Assembly: GCA_013152655.1 (NCBI GenBank)
Contig: JAADFW010000049.1
Location: 1 to 32,416, forward strand
Origin: Chlorobiota bacterium
Lineage (GTDB): Bacteria > Bacteroidota > Bacteroidia > Bacteroidales > B39-G9
Direction: 5' to 3'
Length of the DNA stretch: 32,416 nucleotides
Of this stretch, positions 8,247 through 16,226 are shown piece by piece (the first letter of the stretch is position 1; the number at the start of each line of letters is the position of its first letter). Under the pieces are notes generated by a model. The model was given only the letters and a program-made list of their open reading frames with translations. It was not told the origin of the DNA and did not search any database. A program made the translations under genes and the position numbers.

Positions 8247-9623
8247 ATGCCGGTAAAAACAGGTAAAATTCTTGCCATCGACGATAACGAAGACATACTA
8301 TTTTCGCTAAAATTACTCTTAAAAAAACATGTAGAATTAATTCATACAGAAACAGACCCGAATAAAATTCCGGAGTTAATGAAAAATGAGCAGTATGATG
8401 TTATTTTTTTAGATATGAATTTTACCAAAGATGCAATAAGTGGAAAAGAAGGATATTATTGGTTGGAAAAAATATTGGAAATTGACCCAAATGCCGTTGT
8501 CATTTTTATTACAGCTTATGGAGATACCGATAAAACTGTAAAAGCAATAAAAGCCGGAGCCACCAATTTTGTGCTTAAACCTTGGCAGAATGAAAAATTA
8601 TTGGCCACTTTATCGTCAGGAATTAAATTACGGCGATCAAGAAAAGAAACAACCAAGTTAAAAAACAAACAAAAAGAGCTTATTGCTCAGATAAATCAGC
8701 CTATGAAAGATTTTATTGGTGTTTCATCAGGCATGCAGGGGGTTTTTAATACCATAAAAAAAGTAGCATCCACCGATGCCAGTATTCTGATTTTAGGCGA
8801 AAATGGAACAGGCAAGGAATTAGTTGCAAGAGCATTACATCAAAACTCACTTAGGAAAGATGATGTTTTTATTAGCGTTGACTTGGGTTCAATTGCCGAA
8901 ACTTTGTTTGAGAGTGAGCTCTTTGGGCATGTAAAAGGAGCTTTTACCGATGCTAACAAAGATAAACCCGGCCGCTTTGAAATAGCTTCAGGTGGTTCAC
9001 TTTTTCTCGATGAAATTGGAAATTTATCGCTGCAAATGCAGGCAAAATTATTAACGGTTATTGAAAGAAGAGAAGTTACTCGTGTTGGCTCTAACAAACC
9101 TATTCCCATTAGTATTCGCTTAATTTGTGCAACCAATTCAGATATTTACAAGTTGGTTGCAGAAGAAAAATTCAGGCAAGACCTTTTATACAGAATAAAT
9201 ACGGTTGAAATTCATTTGCCGCCATTAAGAGACCGATTGGATGATATTCCGGTGTTAACCGAACATTTTTTAAAACAATACGCCAAAAAGTATAACAAGC
9301 CGGTTAAAGGAATTACAAGAGGTGCTTTAAAAACACTTTATGAATATAATTGGCCGGGAAATATTCGTGAACTGCAACATGCTATAGAGAGGGCAATTAT
9401 TATGAGCGATTCCGTCCAATTATCAGAAGATGATTTCTTGCTTTCAATGAAAAGTGGCAAAGTAGATGATTTGGAACTAAACACCTATAATTTAGATAGT
9501 GTTGAAAAAACCATTATTCAAAAAGTAATGGACAAGTATAACGGAAATATTAGTCATATGGCAAAAGAATTAGGGCTTACCAGAACTTCACTTTACAGAA
9601 GATTGGAAAAATATGGTTTATAA
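8247..9623 (+). CDS. NtrC-type sigma54-dependent response regulator
   Basis: This 458-residue protein has three classic domains. The receiver (1-125) carries the acidic pair D12/D13 and phospho-acceptor D56 in FLDMNF. The AAA+ sigma54 activator domain (about 155-385) has Walker A GENGTGKE, Walker B LFLDEIGN and the L1 loop written GAFTDA (231-236) instead of the usual GAFTGA. The C-terminus is a Fis-type helix-turn-helix ending in LGLTRTSLYRRLEKYGL. Phosphorylation by the overlapping kinase gene's product should trigger assembly of the ATPase ring, which remodels RNA polymerase-sigma54 at target promoters. The gene is divergent from the ABC operon, a plausible target. The start is the ATG at 8247, well placed for the receiver domain. 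Confidence 0.95.
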   Translation: MPVKTGKILAIDDNEDILFSLKLLLKKHVELIHTETDPNKIPELMKNEQYDVIFLDMNFTKDAISGKEGYYWLEKILEIDPNAVVIFITAYGDTDKTVKAIKAGATNFVLKPWQNEKLLATLSSGIKLRRSRKETTKLKNKQKELIAQINQPMKDFIGVSSGMQGVFNTIKKVASTDASILILGENGTGKELVARALHQNSLRKDDVFISVDLGSIAETLFESELFGHVKGAFTDANKDKPGRFEIASGGSLFLDEIGNLSLQMQAKLLTVIERREVTRVGSNKPIPISIRLICATNSDIYKLVAEEKFRQDLLYRINTVEIHLPPLRDRLDDIPVLTEHFLKQYAKKYNKPVKGITRGALKTLYEYNWPGNIRELQHAIERAIIMSDSVQLSEDDFLLSMKSGKVDDLELNTYNLDSVEKTIIQKVMDKYNGNISHMAKELGLTRTSLYRRLEKYGL

Positions 9624-10977
9624 AAATTTTACGCTAAATGTAATTCTTCGTATCCTGGTTTTAACAATCAGTATTTTTCTTTTATATTTTACCTGGTTCA
9701 GGTCAAAATATTATACTACACCGATATTATTAGGAATTCTTATTATTTATCAAATATACCTTATCATTCATTATGTAAATAAAGTAAACAGGGATATAAC
9801 CAACTTTTTTGAATCAATAAGGTATTCCGATTTTAATCGTAGTTTCCAGATTGACGGACTGGGTTCATCTTTTGATGGTTTAAAAAAAGCATTCAATAAT
9901 GTAATACAGGATTTTCAGAATATTAGGGCTGAAAAAGAAGAAAACCACTATTTTTTTCAAAATGTAATACATCATATCGGAATTTCTTTAATTGCTTATT
10001 ACCGTAACGGTGAAGTAGAAATGTTTAATAATGCGGCTAAAAAATTGTTTTCAAAAGCCAATTTGAATAATATTAATGAGTTGAAAGCTGTTAGTCCTAC
10101 TTTAACAGAAAGTTTATTGAATATTAAACAAGGCGAGCACGATTTGATTAAAATAAGAGATGGTGACGATTTTTTGCAATTAGCTATTTATGCCAGAGAA
10201 TTTAAATTGCACAACCAGAATATTATCTTGGTAGCTATTCAAAATATACAAGAAGAATTAGAAGAAAAAGAAATGGAAGCCTGGCAAAAATTAATCAGGG
10301 TTCTAACACATGAAATAATGAATTCTATTGCTCCCATATCCTCCCTTTCATCAACCGTAAACACAATGATTGATGCAACTAAAGATGAAAACGGAATTTC
10401 TGACCCTAATAAAATTGACCCTGAAACAATTGAAGACATTCAAAATGCACTTACAACTATTCATAAAAGAAGCAATGGATTAATACATTTTGTTGAAACC
10501 TACCGGAATTTAACAAAACTGCCCAAACCCAATTTTCAGATAGTACCTATAAAACAAATTTTTCAGAATATAAAACTTTTAATGGATGAAGAATTAAAGA
10601 ATTCTAACGTTCGCCTTAAATGCAAAGTACAGCCTCAAAGCCTGGAACTTACCGTTGATGTTGAGTTAATTGAACAGGTACTAATTAATTTAATTAAAAA
10701 TGCCCATCATGCTATTGGCAGCCGGAAGGACGGAAAAATTGAAGTAAATGCACAAATTAGTGAGCGGGGCAGAATTAGCATTCATGTTAAAGATAACGGG
10801 CCTGGTATTTTAAAAGATGTATTAGATAAAATTTTTATTCCTTTTTTTACAACTAAAGCAAGCGGTTCAGGCATTGGCCTTAGTTTATCACGACAAATTG
10901 TACGAATGCATGGCGGAACGCTTACGGCACATTCCGACCCGGACAATTATGAAACGGTTTTTACAATGAAATTTTAA
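9613..10977 (+). CDS. NtrY-like membrane sensor histidine kinase
   Basis: This 454-residue kinase begins inside the last codons of the response regulator gene (11-base overlap), so the two form a cognate pair with coupled translation. Two adjacent membrane segments (about 8-25 and 30-50) leave almost no periplasmic loop. A PAS-like region (about 115-210) follows, then a dimerisation/phosphotransfer domain with H-box LTHEIMNSIAPI (His about 233) and a HATPase domain with N-box NLIKNAHHAIG, G1 DNGPGI and G2 GSGIGLSLSRQIV. The order resembles NtrY/AtoS-class kinases that partner sigma54 regulators. With hardly any periplasmic domain, it probably senses a membrane or cytoplasmic cue. The ligand is unknown. 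Confidence 0.93.
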   Translation: MVYKNFTLNVILRILVLTISIFLLYFTWFRSKYYTTPILLGILIIYQIYLIIHYVNKVNRDITNFFESIRYSDFNRSFQIDGLGSSFDGLKKAFNNVIQDFQNIRAEKEENHYFFQNVIHHIGISLIAYYRNGEVEMFNNAAKKLFSKANLNNINELKAVSPTLTESLLNIKQGEHDLIKIRDGDDFLQLAIYAREFKLHNQNIILVAIQNIQEELEEKEMEAWQKLIRVLTHEIMNSIAPISSLSSTVNTMIDATKDENGISDPNKIDPETIEDIQNALTTIHKRSNGLIHFVETYRNLTKLPKPNFQIVPIKQIFQNIKLLMDEELKNSNVRLKCKVQPQSLELTVDVELIEQVLINLIKNAHHAIGSRKDGKIEVNAQISERGRISIHVKDNGPGILKDVLDKIFIPFFTTKASGSGIGLSLSRQIVRMHGGTLTAHSDPDNYETVFTMKF

Positions 10978-11027
10978 TTTTTTTATTTTTGTTAATTATT
11001 TGTTAATGGTATATTTAACGAAATTAT

Positions 11028-11035
11028 TATTTTTG
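11028..11035 (+). promoter_or_regulatory. Candidate -7 element for the lipoprotein gene
   Basis: TATTTTTG fits TAnnTTTG and lies 48 bases before the ATG at 11083. A TTTG lies upstream at 10999-11002, but the spacing of 25 is slightly longer than usual, so the call is weak. Confidence 0.3.
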
Positions 11036-11082
11036 AATAAATTAATAAGAATTGTCAGATTATTAACCAAATATATTAGAAA

Positions 11083-11721
11083 ATGAAAAAACAAATTTTA
11101 ATTGCAATTTTAGGTTCACTAATAATTTTATCATGTGGACAAGGAAACAAAGAAAAGCAAACAAATGTGAATAATGAAAATGTAGTATTTGAACAAGTAG
11201 CTTTAGATAGTTTACTGGCTAATACCGAAAATTACATTGATAAATCTGTTTCATTTGAGGGTACTGTATCGCATGTTTGCAAGCATGGCGGGCAAAAAAT
11301 GTTTTTGTTTAGCTCAAGCGACAGCAATAGCATAAAAGTTACAACCGGGAAGAACTATTCTGAATTTAAGGTTGAGTTGGAAGGAAGCACCGTACGTATA
11401 GACGGAATTGTTAAAGAACAACGTATTGATGAAACTTATTTAGCCGAATGGGAAGCAGAAGTAAAAAAGGGAACAACTACTTCAGATGAAGAGAATGAAG
11501 AAATGGGAGAAAAAGAAGAACACGAAGGAAAACACATGGGAGATGGAATGGAAAGCCATGAAAAATCAAACGAAGACTTAGAAAAAATTGAACAACTAAG
11601 AAAAAAGATTGAAGCCAGCGAAAAAGGCTATTTATCTAACTTTTCGGTAGAATGTGTTAAATACGAAGAATTAGCTAACCCGGAAGTAAAAGATTCAGTT
11701 GAAGTTAAAGAAGCAGAATAA
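11083..11721 (+). CDS. Predicted lipoprotein with OB-fold-like domain and acidic His/Met-containing tail
   Basis: The 212-residue protein starts with a lipoprotein signal ending in LSCG, so Cys18 should be acylated and the protein membrane anchored. Residues about 40-125 look like a small beta-barrel of the tRNA_anti/OB type seen in Bacteroidota secreted proteins (pattern VSFEGTVSHVCKHGGQKMFLF followed by strands ending in VRIDGIVKEQ). The CKHGG segment could hold a metal or redox cysteine. Residues about 135-185 are a low-complexity Glu/Lys stretch with several His and Met, followed by a helix and a return to a strand-like end (FSVECVKYEEL). A strong hairpin lies between this gene and the PepSY-type gene downstream. 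A role in metal handling is possible but not shown. Confidence 0.75.
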   Translation: MKKQILIAILGSLIILSCGQGNKEKQTNVNNENVVFEQVALDSLLANTENYIDKSVSFEGTVSHVCKHGGQKMFLFSSSDSNSIKVTTGKNYSEFKVELEGSTVRIDGIVKEQRIDETYLAEWEAEVKKGTTTSDEENEEMGEKEEHEGKHMGDGMESHEKSNEDLEKIEQLRKKIEASEKGYLSNFSVECVKYEELANPEVKDSVEVKEAE

Positions 11722-11769
11722 TTAGCGGAATTTTATTACTGATTTAAAAAACAATTTTATATAAAATGC

Positions 11770-11805
11770 AAAGGTCAGGTACTTTTTACCTGGCCTTTTA
11801 TTATA
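11770..11805 (+). terminator. Rho-independent terminator
   Basis: The arms AAAGGTCAGGTA (11770-11781) and TACCTGGCCTTT (11787-11798) form a 12-bp stem with one G-U pair and the loop CTTTT. The sequence TTATTAT follows. This is the strongest hairpin after the lipoprotein gene and suggests that the PepSY-type gene is only partly read through or has its own promoter. Confidence 0.7.
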
Positions 11806-11826
11806 AAACAATTAAAACAAATACTA

Positions 11827-12387
11827 ATGGCATTTAAATGGCGCAAATGGAACAGAATATTACATCGTGATTTTGGTTATTTCTTTTTTGGAATGTCTAT
11901 AATTTACGGCTTATCAGGTATAGCTTTAAATCACCTAAAAGACTGGAATCCAAATTATATTGTAACAACAAAAGATTTTATTACAAAGGAAAATATTAAG
12001 AAAAAAGAGATTTCGAAAAAAACAATACTTACAATTTTGAATGATATAGGAGAGGCCGGAAATTTAAAAAAATATTATTACCCTAACGATTCAACCTTAA
12101 AAATATTCATTCAAAATGGTTCGCTTATTTTTAATACAAATAGCGGCTTCGGAACACTTGAAAAGATAAGGCAACGCCCTGTTTTTAATGAGTTTAACTT
12201 TCTGCACTATAACAATCCGAAAAATTTATGGACATGGTTTTCCGATATTTTTGCCGGTGCTTTAATGTTACTGGCAATAACCGGGTTATTTATTATTAGG
12301 GGTAAAAAGGGCATTACCGGACGCGGAGCCTGGCTAACGGCACTCGGTGTTCTGGTTCCGTTAATATTGTTTATACTGTATAGATAA
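11827..12387 (+). CDS. PepSY-associated TM helix protein
   Basis: The 186-residue protein has the short PepSY-TM architecture: a basic N-terminus with RILHRDFGY, a first membrane segment (about 17-35), a periplasmic domain (about 40-135), a second segment (about 140-160) and a third at the C-terminus (about 168-184). Conserved-looking His residues (His13 before the first helix, and one in LNHLKDW just after it) resemble those in PepSY-TM proteins, which are often linked to iron or haem reduction and uptake. It follows the lipoprotein gene by 105 bases with a terminator between. No iron-uptake receptor is nearby, so the role in this genome is inferred only from the family. Confidence 0.8.
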   Translation: MAFKWRKWNRILHRDFGYFFFGMSIIYGLSGIALNHLKDWNPNYIVTTKDFITKENIKKKEISKKTILTILNDIGEAGNLKKYYYPNDSTLKIFIQNGSLIFNTNSGFGTLEKIRQRPVFNEFNFLHYNNPKNLWTWFSDIFAGALMLLAITGLFIIRGKKGITGRGAWLTALGVLVPLILFILYR

Positions 12388-12522
12388 AACGGTTGTTTTG
12401 AAAAACTATGTGTAGATTTTTATGTTAAAGTAATAGTCATGTACAATGAAATAAAAACTTTGCATTAAAAACTTATAGTATTAAATTTGAAAGATAAAAG
12501 TAATAAGTCAATCAAAATACGT

Positions 12523-13176
12523 ATGAAAAAAATAATAATAGTTTTTGTATTATTTATTAGTATTGCCAACATTTTTGCACAAAAAAATCATCGATATCAC
12601 CATGTTATATCAATAAATCCTTTAAGTTATTATTTTAGTAAAGCTATTTTGGTATCATATGCCTATAAATTGAATACCGATTATGAAATAACTTTTTATC
12701 CCAGAATTCATAATAAATCAGAAACGTGGGAGAACAAATCATTTCTCGGAATCTTTCTTTTGAAAGATCCTGTCTCGTATTATAAAACCTATTCTATGGA
12801 GGTTGGCCTCAGGAATACTTATAGTAAAAGAGGTTATGTAGAACCCGTCTTATTATACCAATATGCTTATTTTAAAAATGGAAGATTGTTAACTAAAGAT
12901 TTGGAGGGTTCAGAATACGATGAATACCAAATGTTAAATCGTAGATATCATGCAATAGGCCTGATTTTTAAAATTGGAACTAATTTTAATATTTATCGGT
13001 TTAGAATTAACCTGTTTAGTGGTGTTGGTACTAATTATAGGTTTTATAAAGAAGAGCTATTAGCTGAAAAACCAAGAAGGACAGATATTCCGGATAATTA
13101 TTATCCTGTAGTTTCTAATTATAATAAAATTAAACTTTCTTTTCGCCTTGGTATGGAAATAGGTTTTAAATTTTAA
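12523..13176 (+). CDS. Secreted unknown protein, probable outer-membrane beta-barrel
   Basis: I chose the ATG at 12523, which gives 217 residues, because it opens a clean signal peptide (MKKIIIVFVLFISIANIFAQ). An upstream in-frame TTG at 12487 would add 12 polar residues before it. The mature protein has alternating aromatic/hydrophobic strands such as YSFSKAILVSYAY-like segments, paired with charged turns. It ends in LSFRLGMEIGFKF, with the C-terminal Phe common in outer-membrane barrels. I do not recognise a named family. It stands alone, with 135 bases before it and 200 after it. Confidence 0.7.
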   Translation: MKKIIIVFVLFISIANIFAQKNHRYHHVISINPLSYYFSKAILVSYAYKLNTDYEITFYPRIHNKSETWENKSFLGIFLLKDPVSYYKTYSMEVGLRNTYSKRGYVEPVLLYQYAYFKNGRLLTKDLEGSEYDEYQMLNRRYHAIGLIFKIGTNFNIYRFRINLFSGVGTNYRFYKEELLAEKPRRTDIPDNYYPVVSNYNKIKLSFRLGMEIGFKF

Positions 13177-13376
13177 ATTTTATTTTAATCTTTTCTTCTT
13201 TTGTTACTGTTATTACTTCGAAGGCAAATAGCAAAAACAGTTTTTTTCTATTGTATTGGTAAAGAATTACTAACCTCAATTTTATTGACAAGCACTACTT
13301 ATTATTTTGGAATTTAGGGTATTATTAATAAACTTGTAAATAAACACTAACTGCATATAGTAACAACAATATTAAA

Positions 13377-14225
13377 ATGAGATACGAAGACAATCCGAAA
13401 AGTATAAAATTTTATGTGAAGAAGTATCTGCAAATAAATGCCGGTTACTATAAAGGAAAAACTGTAATTGATTTTCCGGCAGGAAACGGAATAACATCAA
13501 GAATATTAAAAGAAATAGGAGCTAATCCAATACCAATGGACTTATTTCCTGAATATTTTGAAATTGATGGAATAAATTGTTTAAGGGCGAATATTCATGA
13601 TGGGCTTCCTGTTGAAAATAAAACTGCCGATGCATTAATTTGCCAGGAAGGTATTGAGCATTTCAGCGATCAGTTTAAAGCATTAAAGGAGTTTAACAGG
13701 GTTTTAAAAAAGAATGGAATTTTAGTAATAACAACACCCAATTATTCAAATCTTCGTGCAAAGTTAAGCTACTTATTGTCAGAAAGCGAGAGGTTTAATG
13801 CAACTATGCCTCCGAACGAACTTGATAGTATTTGGATGTCAAAACAAGAGATTACAAATGAAATATATTTTGGCCATATTTTTTTAATTGGAATTCAAAA
13901 ACTCAGAGTTTTAGCAAAATTATCAGGTTTTAGTATAAAAAAATATCATTTTACCCGGTTAAAGCCTACCTCTTTATTATTATTTCCTCTTTTTTATCCC
14001 TTCATTTTAATTTCGAATTGGATTTCGTATTCTAAAAATATGAGAAAAAATCAGGATTATGATTATGAAACAAAGAAGAAAGTGTATAGCGAAATATTTA
14101 AATTAGCAATTAATCCGGGAATTTTGGTAGGTGCTAATTTAATGATTGAATTTATAAAAAATCAGGATTACGAAAATGTTAGTAAGCAATTAAGAAGTAA
14201 ACACAAAGAATTTGGGCTAACATAA
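13377..14225 (+). CDS. Class I SAM-dependent methyltransferase
   Basis: This 282-residue protein has a Methyltransf_11-type fold. The SAM-binding motif I is VIDFPAGNGITSRI (about residues 29-42), the acidic end of strand 2 is PMDLFPEYF, and motif IV/post-I reads DALICQEGIEHFSDQ, followed by LKKNGILVITTPN. A hydrophobic stretch near 198-215 (LLLFPLFYPFILISNW) could hold the protein at the membrane. Proteins of this shape often act on sugars, lipids or quinone-like substrates. No biosynthetic cluster surrounds it, so the acceptor is unknown. The gene is preceded by 200 bases of AT-rich DNA in which I see no clear promoter, and it is followed 73 bases later by the S41 protease gene. Confidence 0.85.
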   Translation: MRYEDNPKSIKFYVKKYLQINAGYYKGKTVIDFPAGNGITSRILKEIGANPIPMDLFPEYFEIDGINCLRANIHDGLPVENKTADALICQEGIEHFSDQFKALKEFNRVLKKNGILVITTPNYSNLRAKLSYLLSESERFNATMPPNELDSIWMSKQEITNEIYFGHIFLIGIQKLRVLAKLSGFSIKKYHFTRLKPTSLLLFPLFYPFILISNWISYSKNMRKNQDYDYETKKKVYSEIFKLAINPGILVGANLMIEFIKNQDYENVSKQLRSKHKEFGLT

Positions 14226-14298
14226 ATGCTTTTTGTATAAAATATATCCAATAGCGGGTTGAGAAGTAAATTGAAAAAATAGAATTTTAAAAACAAAA

Positions 14299-15744
14299 AT
14301 GAATAGATTAATTCTATCTGTTATAGCCATATTATTAGCAAAAGTAATTTTTGCTCAAAACAATGATTGTTTGGAAGATTTTAATTATTTGGTTAATCGG
14401 ATTAAAAATGACTATCCGGGCTATTCAGATAAAGTAAATGAAGAAAACTATATAGAGTTAAAGCAACTTGAAGAGAATTTGCGAATAAATATAAACCAAT
14501 ATCCTGATTCATGCAGAATTTATTTTAACAGATATACATCTTGGTTTAAAGACCATCATTTGCGAGTTTCCAATAATCAACAGAATTATAAATTCAAAGA
14601 AACAGAACAATTTGAAAAAAAATATTACGATATAGACATAAATAAATTGTCAAAAACATCAGAAACACTTGAAGGTATTTGGGTTGGTTTTAGAGGAAAT
14701 TTTGCTATAATAGGACAAGACAAAGGAAGATTTACCGGAGTTGCAATTGATTACATAGATTACGAAAAGAATCAAATATTATTTGATTTTATAGATGTTG
14801 GTAATAATGAATATGAGCTGATTACTTTTAGAGATTATAATAATTATTCACCTGCAAAAGAAAAAGCATCTTTACACTTAAATAACTCTGTTTTAGAAAT
14901 TCATGGTGATACTCGATATGTTAGGCAATCAAAAGACCCGGCATTTGATATGGCATTATTAATGTCATATTTTCCAAAATACCCTAATGGACTAAACACC
15001 TATCCTGTTGCAACTTATTTAGGCGATAGCACTTATTACCTAAGAATACCGAACTTTTATTCTAATTTAACAGATGAACTTGTAACTAAGCATTGGGAAG
15101 AGATAATGTCTCGTCCCAATCTAATTATTGATATAAGAAATAATGGTGGAGGACAAGATAATTATTATCAAAAACTAGCAGAACTATGTTATACAGATCC
15201 TTATGAAAGTAAAGGGGTTGAATGGTATTCTACTGAGGGAATTATTGCAGATTGGGAGGATGACATAAAAAATGGCAGAATAAAAAAAGGATACGAACAA
15301 AATTCCAAAGACTTAGTTAACGAAATGAAAAAAAATATTGGAGGGTTTGTTTTAAATCCAAATTATGTAAATGATGAAATTGTTGAAAGAGATACTATAT
15401 ATCTTTATCCTAAAAAAGTTGGAATTATTATAAACAAGAATGATGCATCTTCAGCAGAGCAGTTTCTTTTAGCAGCAAAACATAGTTCTAAAGTTACACT
15501 TTTTGGTAATGAAAATACTGCAGGCGTTTTGGATTATTCAAATATAACACCAAAAGAGTTGCCATCAGGAAAATACTATTTGTGGTTGCCTGCAACTCGT
15601 TCAAGAAGATTACCAGATTATCCAATTGATAATATAGGTATTGCTCCTGACATTATAATACCGTTAATGCCTCAAGAACAGCTATTTAATCGTCTTGATG
15701 ATTGGGTGTATTTTGTGAAAAATTATTTGGAATACAATGAATAA
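14299..15744 (+). CDS. S41-family (C-terminal processing-like) peptidase, secreted
   Basis: The 481-residue protein begins with a signal peptide (about 20 residues ending IFAQ). The N-terminal half is a family-specific helical and beta region. The C-terminal half is an S41 peptidase core with the strand LIIDIRNNGGG and the nucleophile motif NDASSAEQF (Ser385 expected to be catalytic), then VTLFGNENTAG. I see no PDZ domain, as in the shorter tricorn/TSP-like S41 proteins of Bacteroidota. It probably cleaves peptides or proteins in the periplasm. The next two genes follow at 18 and 38 bases on the same strand, so it may lead a three-gene unit with the PH-domain and beta-lactamase-fold genes. 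Confidence 0.87.
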   Translation: MNRLILSVIAILLAKVIFAQNNDCLEDFNYLVNRIKNDYPGYSDKVNEENYIELKQLEENLRININQYPDSCRIYFNRYTSWFKDHHLRVSNNQQNYKFKETEQFEKKYYDIDINKLSKTSETLEGIWVGFRGNFAIIGQDKGRFTGVAIDYIDYEKNQILFDFIDVGNNEYELITFRDYNNYSPAKEKASLHLNNSVLEIHGDTRYVRQSKDPAFDMALLMSYFPKYPNGLNTYPVATYLGDSTYYLRIPNFYSNLTDELVTKHWEEIMSRPNLIIDIRNNGGGQDNYYQKLAELCYTDPYESKGVEWYSTEGIIADWEDDIKNGRIKKGYEQNSKDLVNEMKKNIGGFVLNPNYVNDEIVERDTIYLYPKKVGIIINKNDASSAEQFLLAAKHSSKVTLFGNENTAGVLDYSNITPKELPSGKYYLWLPATRSRRLPDYPIDNIGIAPDIIIPLMPQEQLFNRLDDWVYFVKNYLEYNE

Positions 15745-15762
15745 AATATTATTTAAACAGGT

Positions 15763-16188
15763 ATGAAAAAATTTAAGTCAAAAGTATCTTATGGAATGTT
15801 AATCGCAATATTCCTGTTGTTTTTTGTTCCTGAAATTATAGGAATATTAAATAATGGAATAAATGACAATTTGTTTTTGCTAAATGGAATATTAATATCA
15901 ACCTATGCTTTTATTTTGCATATGTTTTTAAAAACTGATTATACAATTGACAATAAGAAACTAAAAATAAGATGTGGATTTATATACAAAAGTGAAATTG
16001 AAATTGATAAAATAAAATCTATTACAAAAACAAGCAGCATATTATCTTCTCCCGCTCCATCATTTGATAGAATTGAAATAAAATATGGAAAATATGATGT
16101 TGTAATTATTTCTCCAAAAGATAAGATTGCCTTTGCAAAAGAATTGACTGACATAAACCCCAAAATTGAAAATAATTTAATAGTATAA
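15763..16188 (+). CDS. Small membrane protein with bacterial PH domain
   Basis: The 141-residue protein has two membrane segments (about 10-28 and 38-56) followed by a cytoplasmic domain that fits the bacterial PH (bPH_4/DUF1200-like) pattern: DYTIDNKKLKIRCGFI, then EIEIDKIKSITKTSS, SFDRIEIKYGKYDVVIISP and a closing helix FAKELTDINP. These proteins usually lie in operons of unrelated function and their role is not established. The gene starts 18 bases after the S41 peptidase gene and probably shares its transcript. Confidence 0.8.
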   Translation: MKKFKSKVSYGMLIAIFLLFFVPEIIGILNNGINDNLFLLNGILISTYAFILHMFLKTDYTIDNKKLKIRCGFIYKSEIEIDKIKSITKTSSILSSPAPSFDRIEIKYGKYDVVIISPKDKIAFAKELTDINPKIENNLIV

Positions 16189-16226
16189 AAGACCTAAACA
16201 ACAGACAAATAATAAACTTATAAGTG

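Noticed and set aside
12487..12522. Upstream TTG start for the barrel-like protein
   Set aside because: It adds 12 polar residues before a normal signal peptide that begins at the ATG at 12523.
13177..13376. Possible small gene or RNA in the gap before the methyltransferase
   Set aside because: The 200 bases are AT-rich, with no ORF of note, no clear hairpin and no full promoter match.
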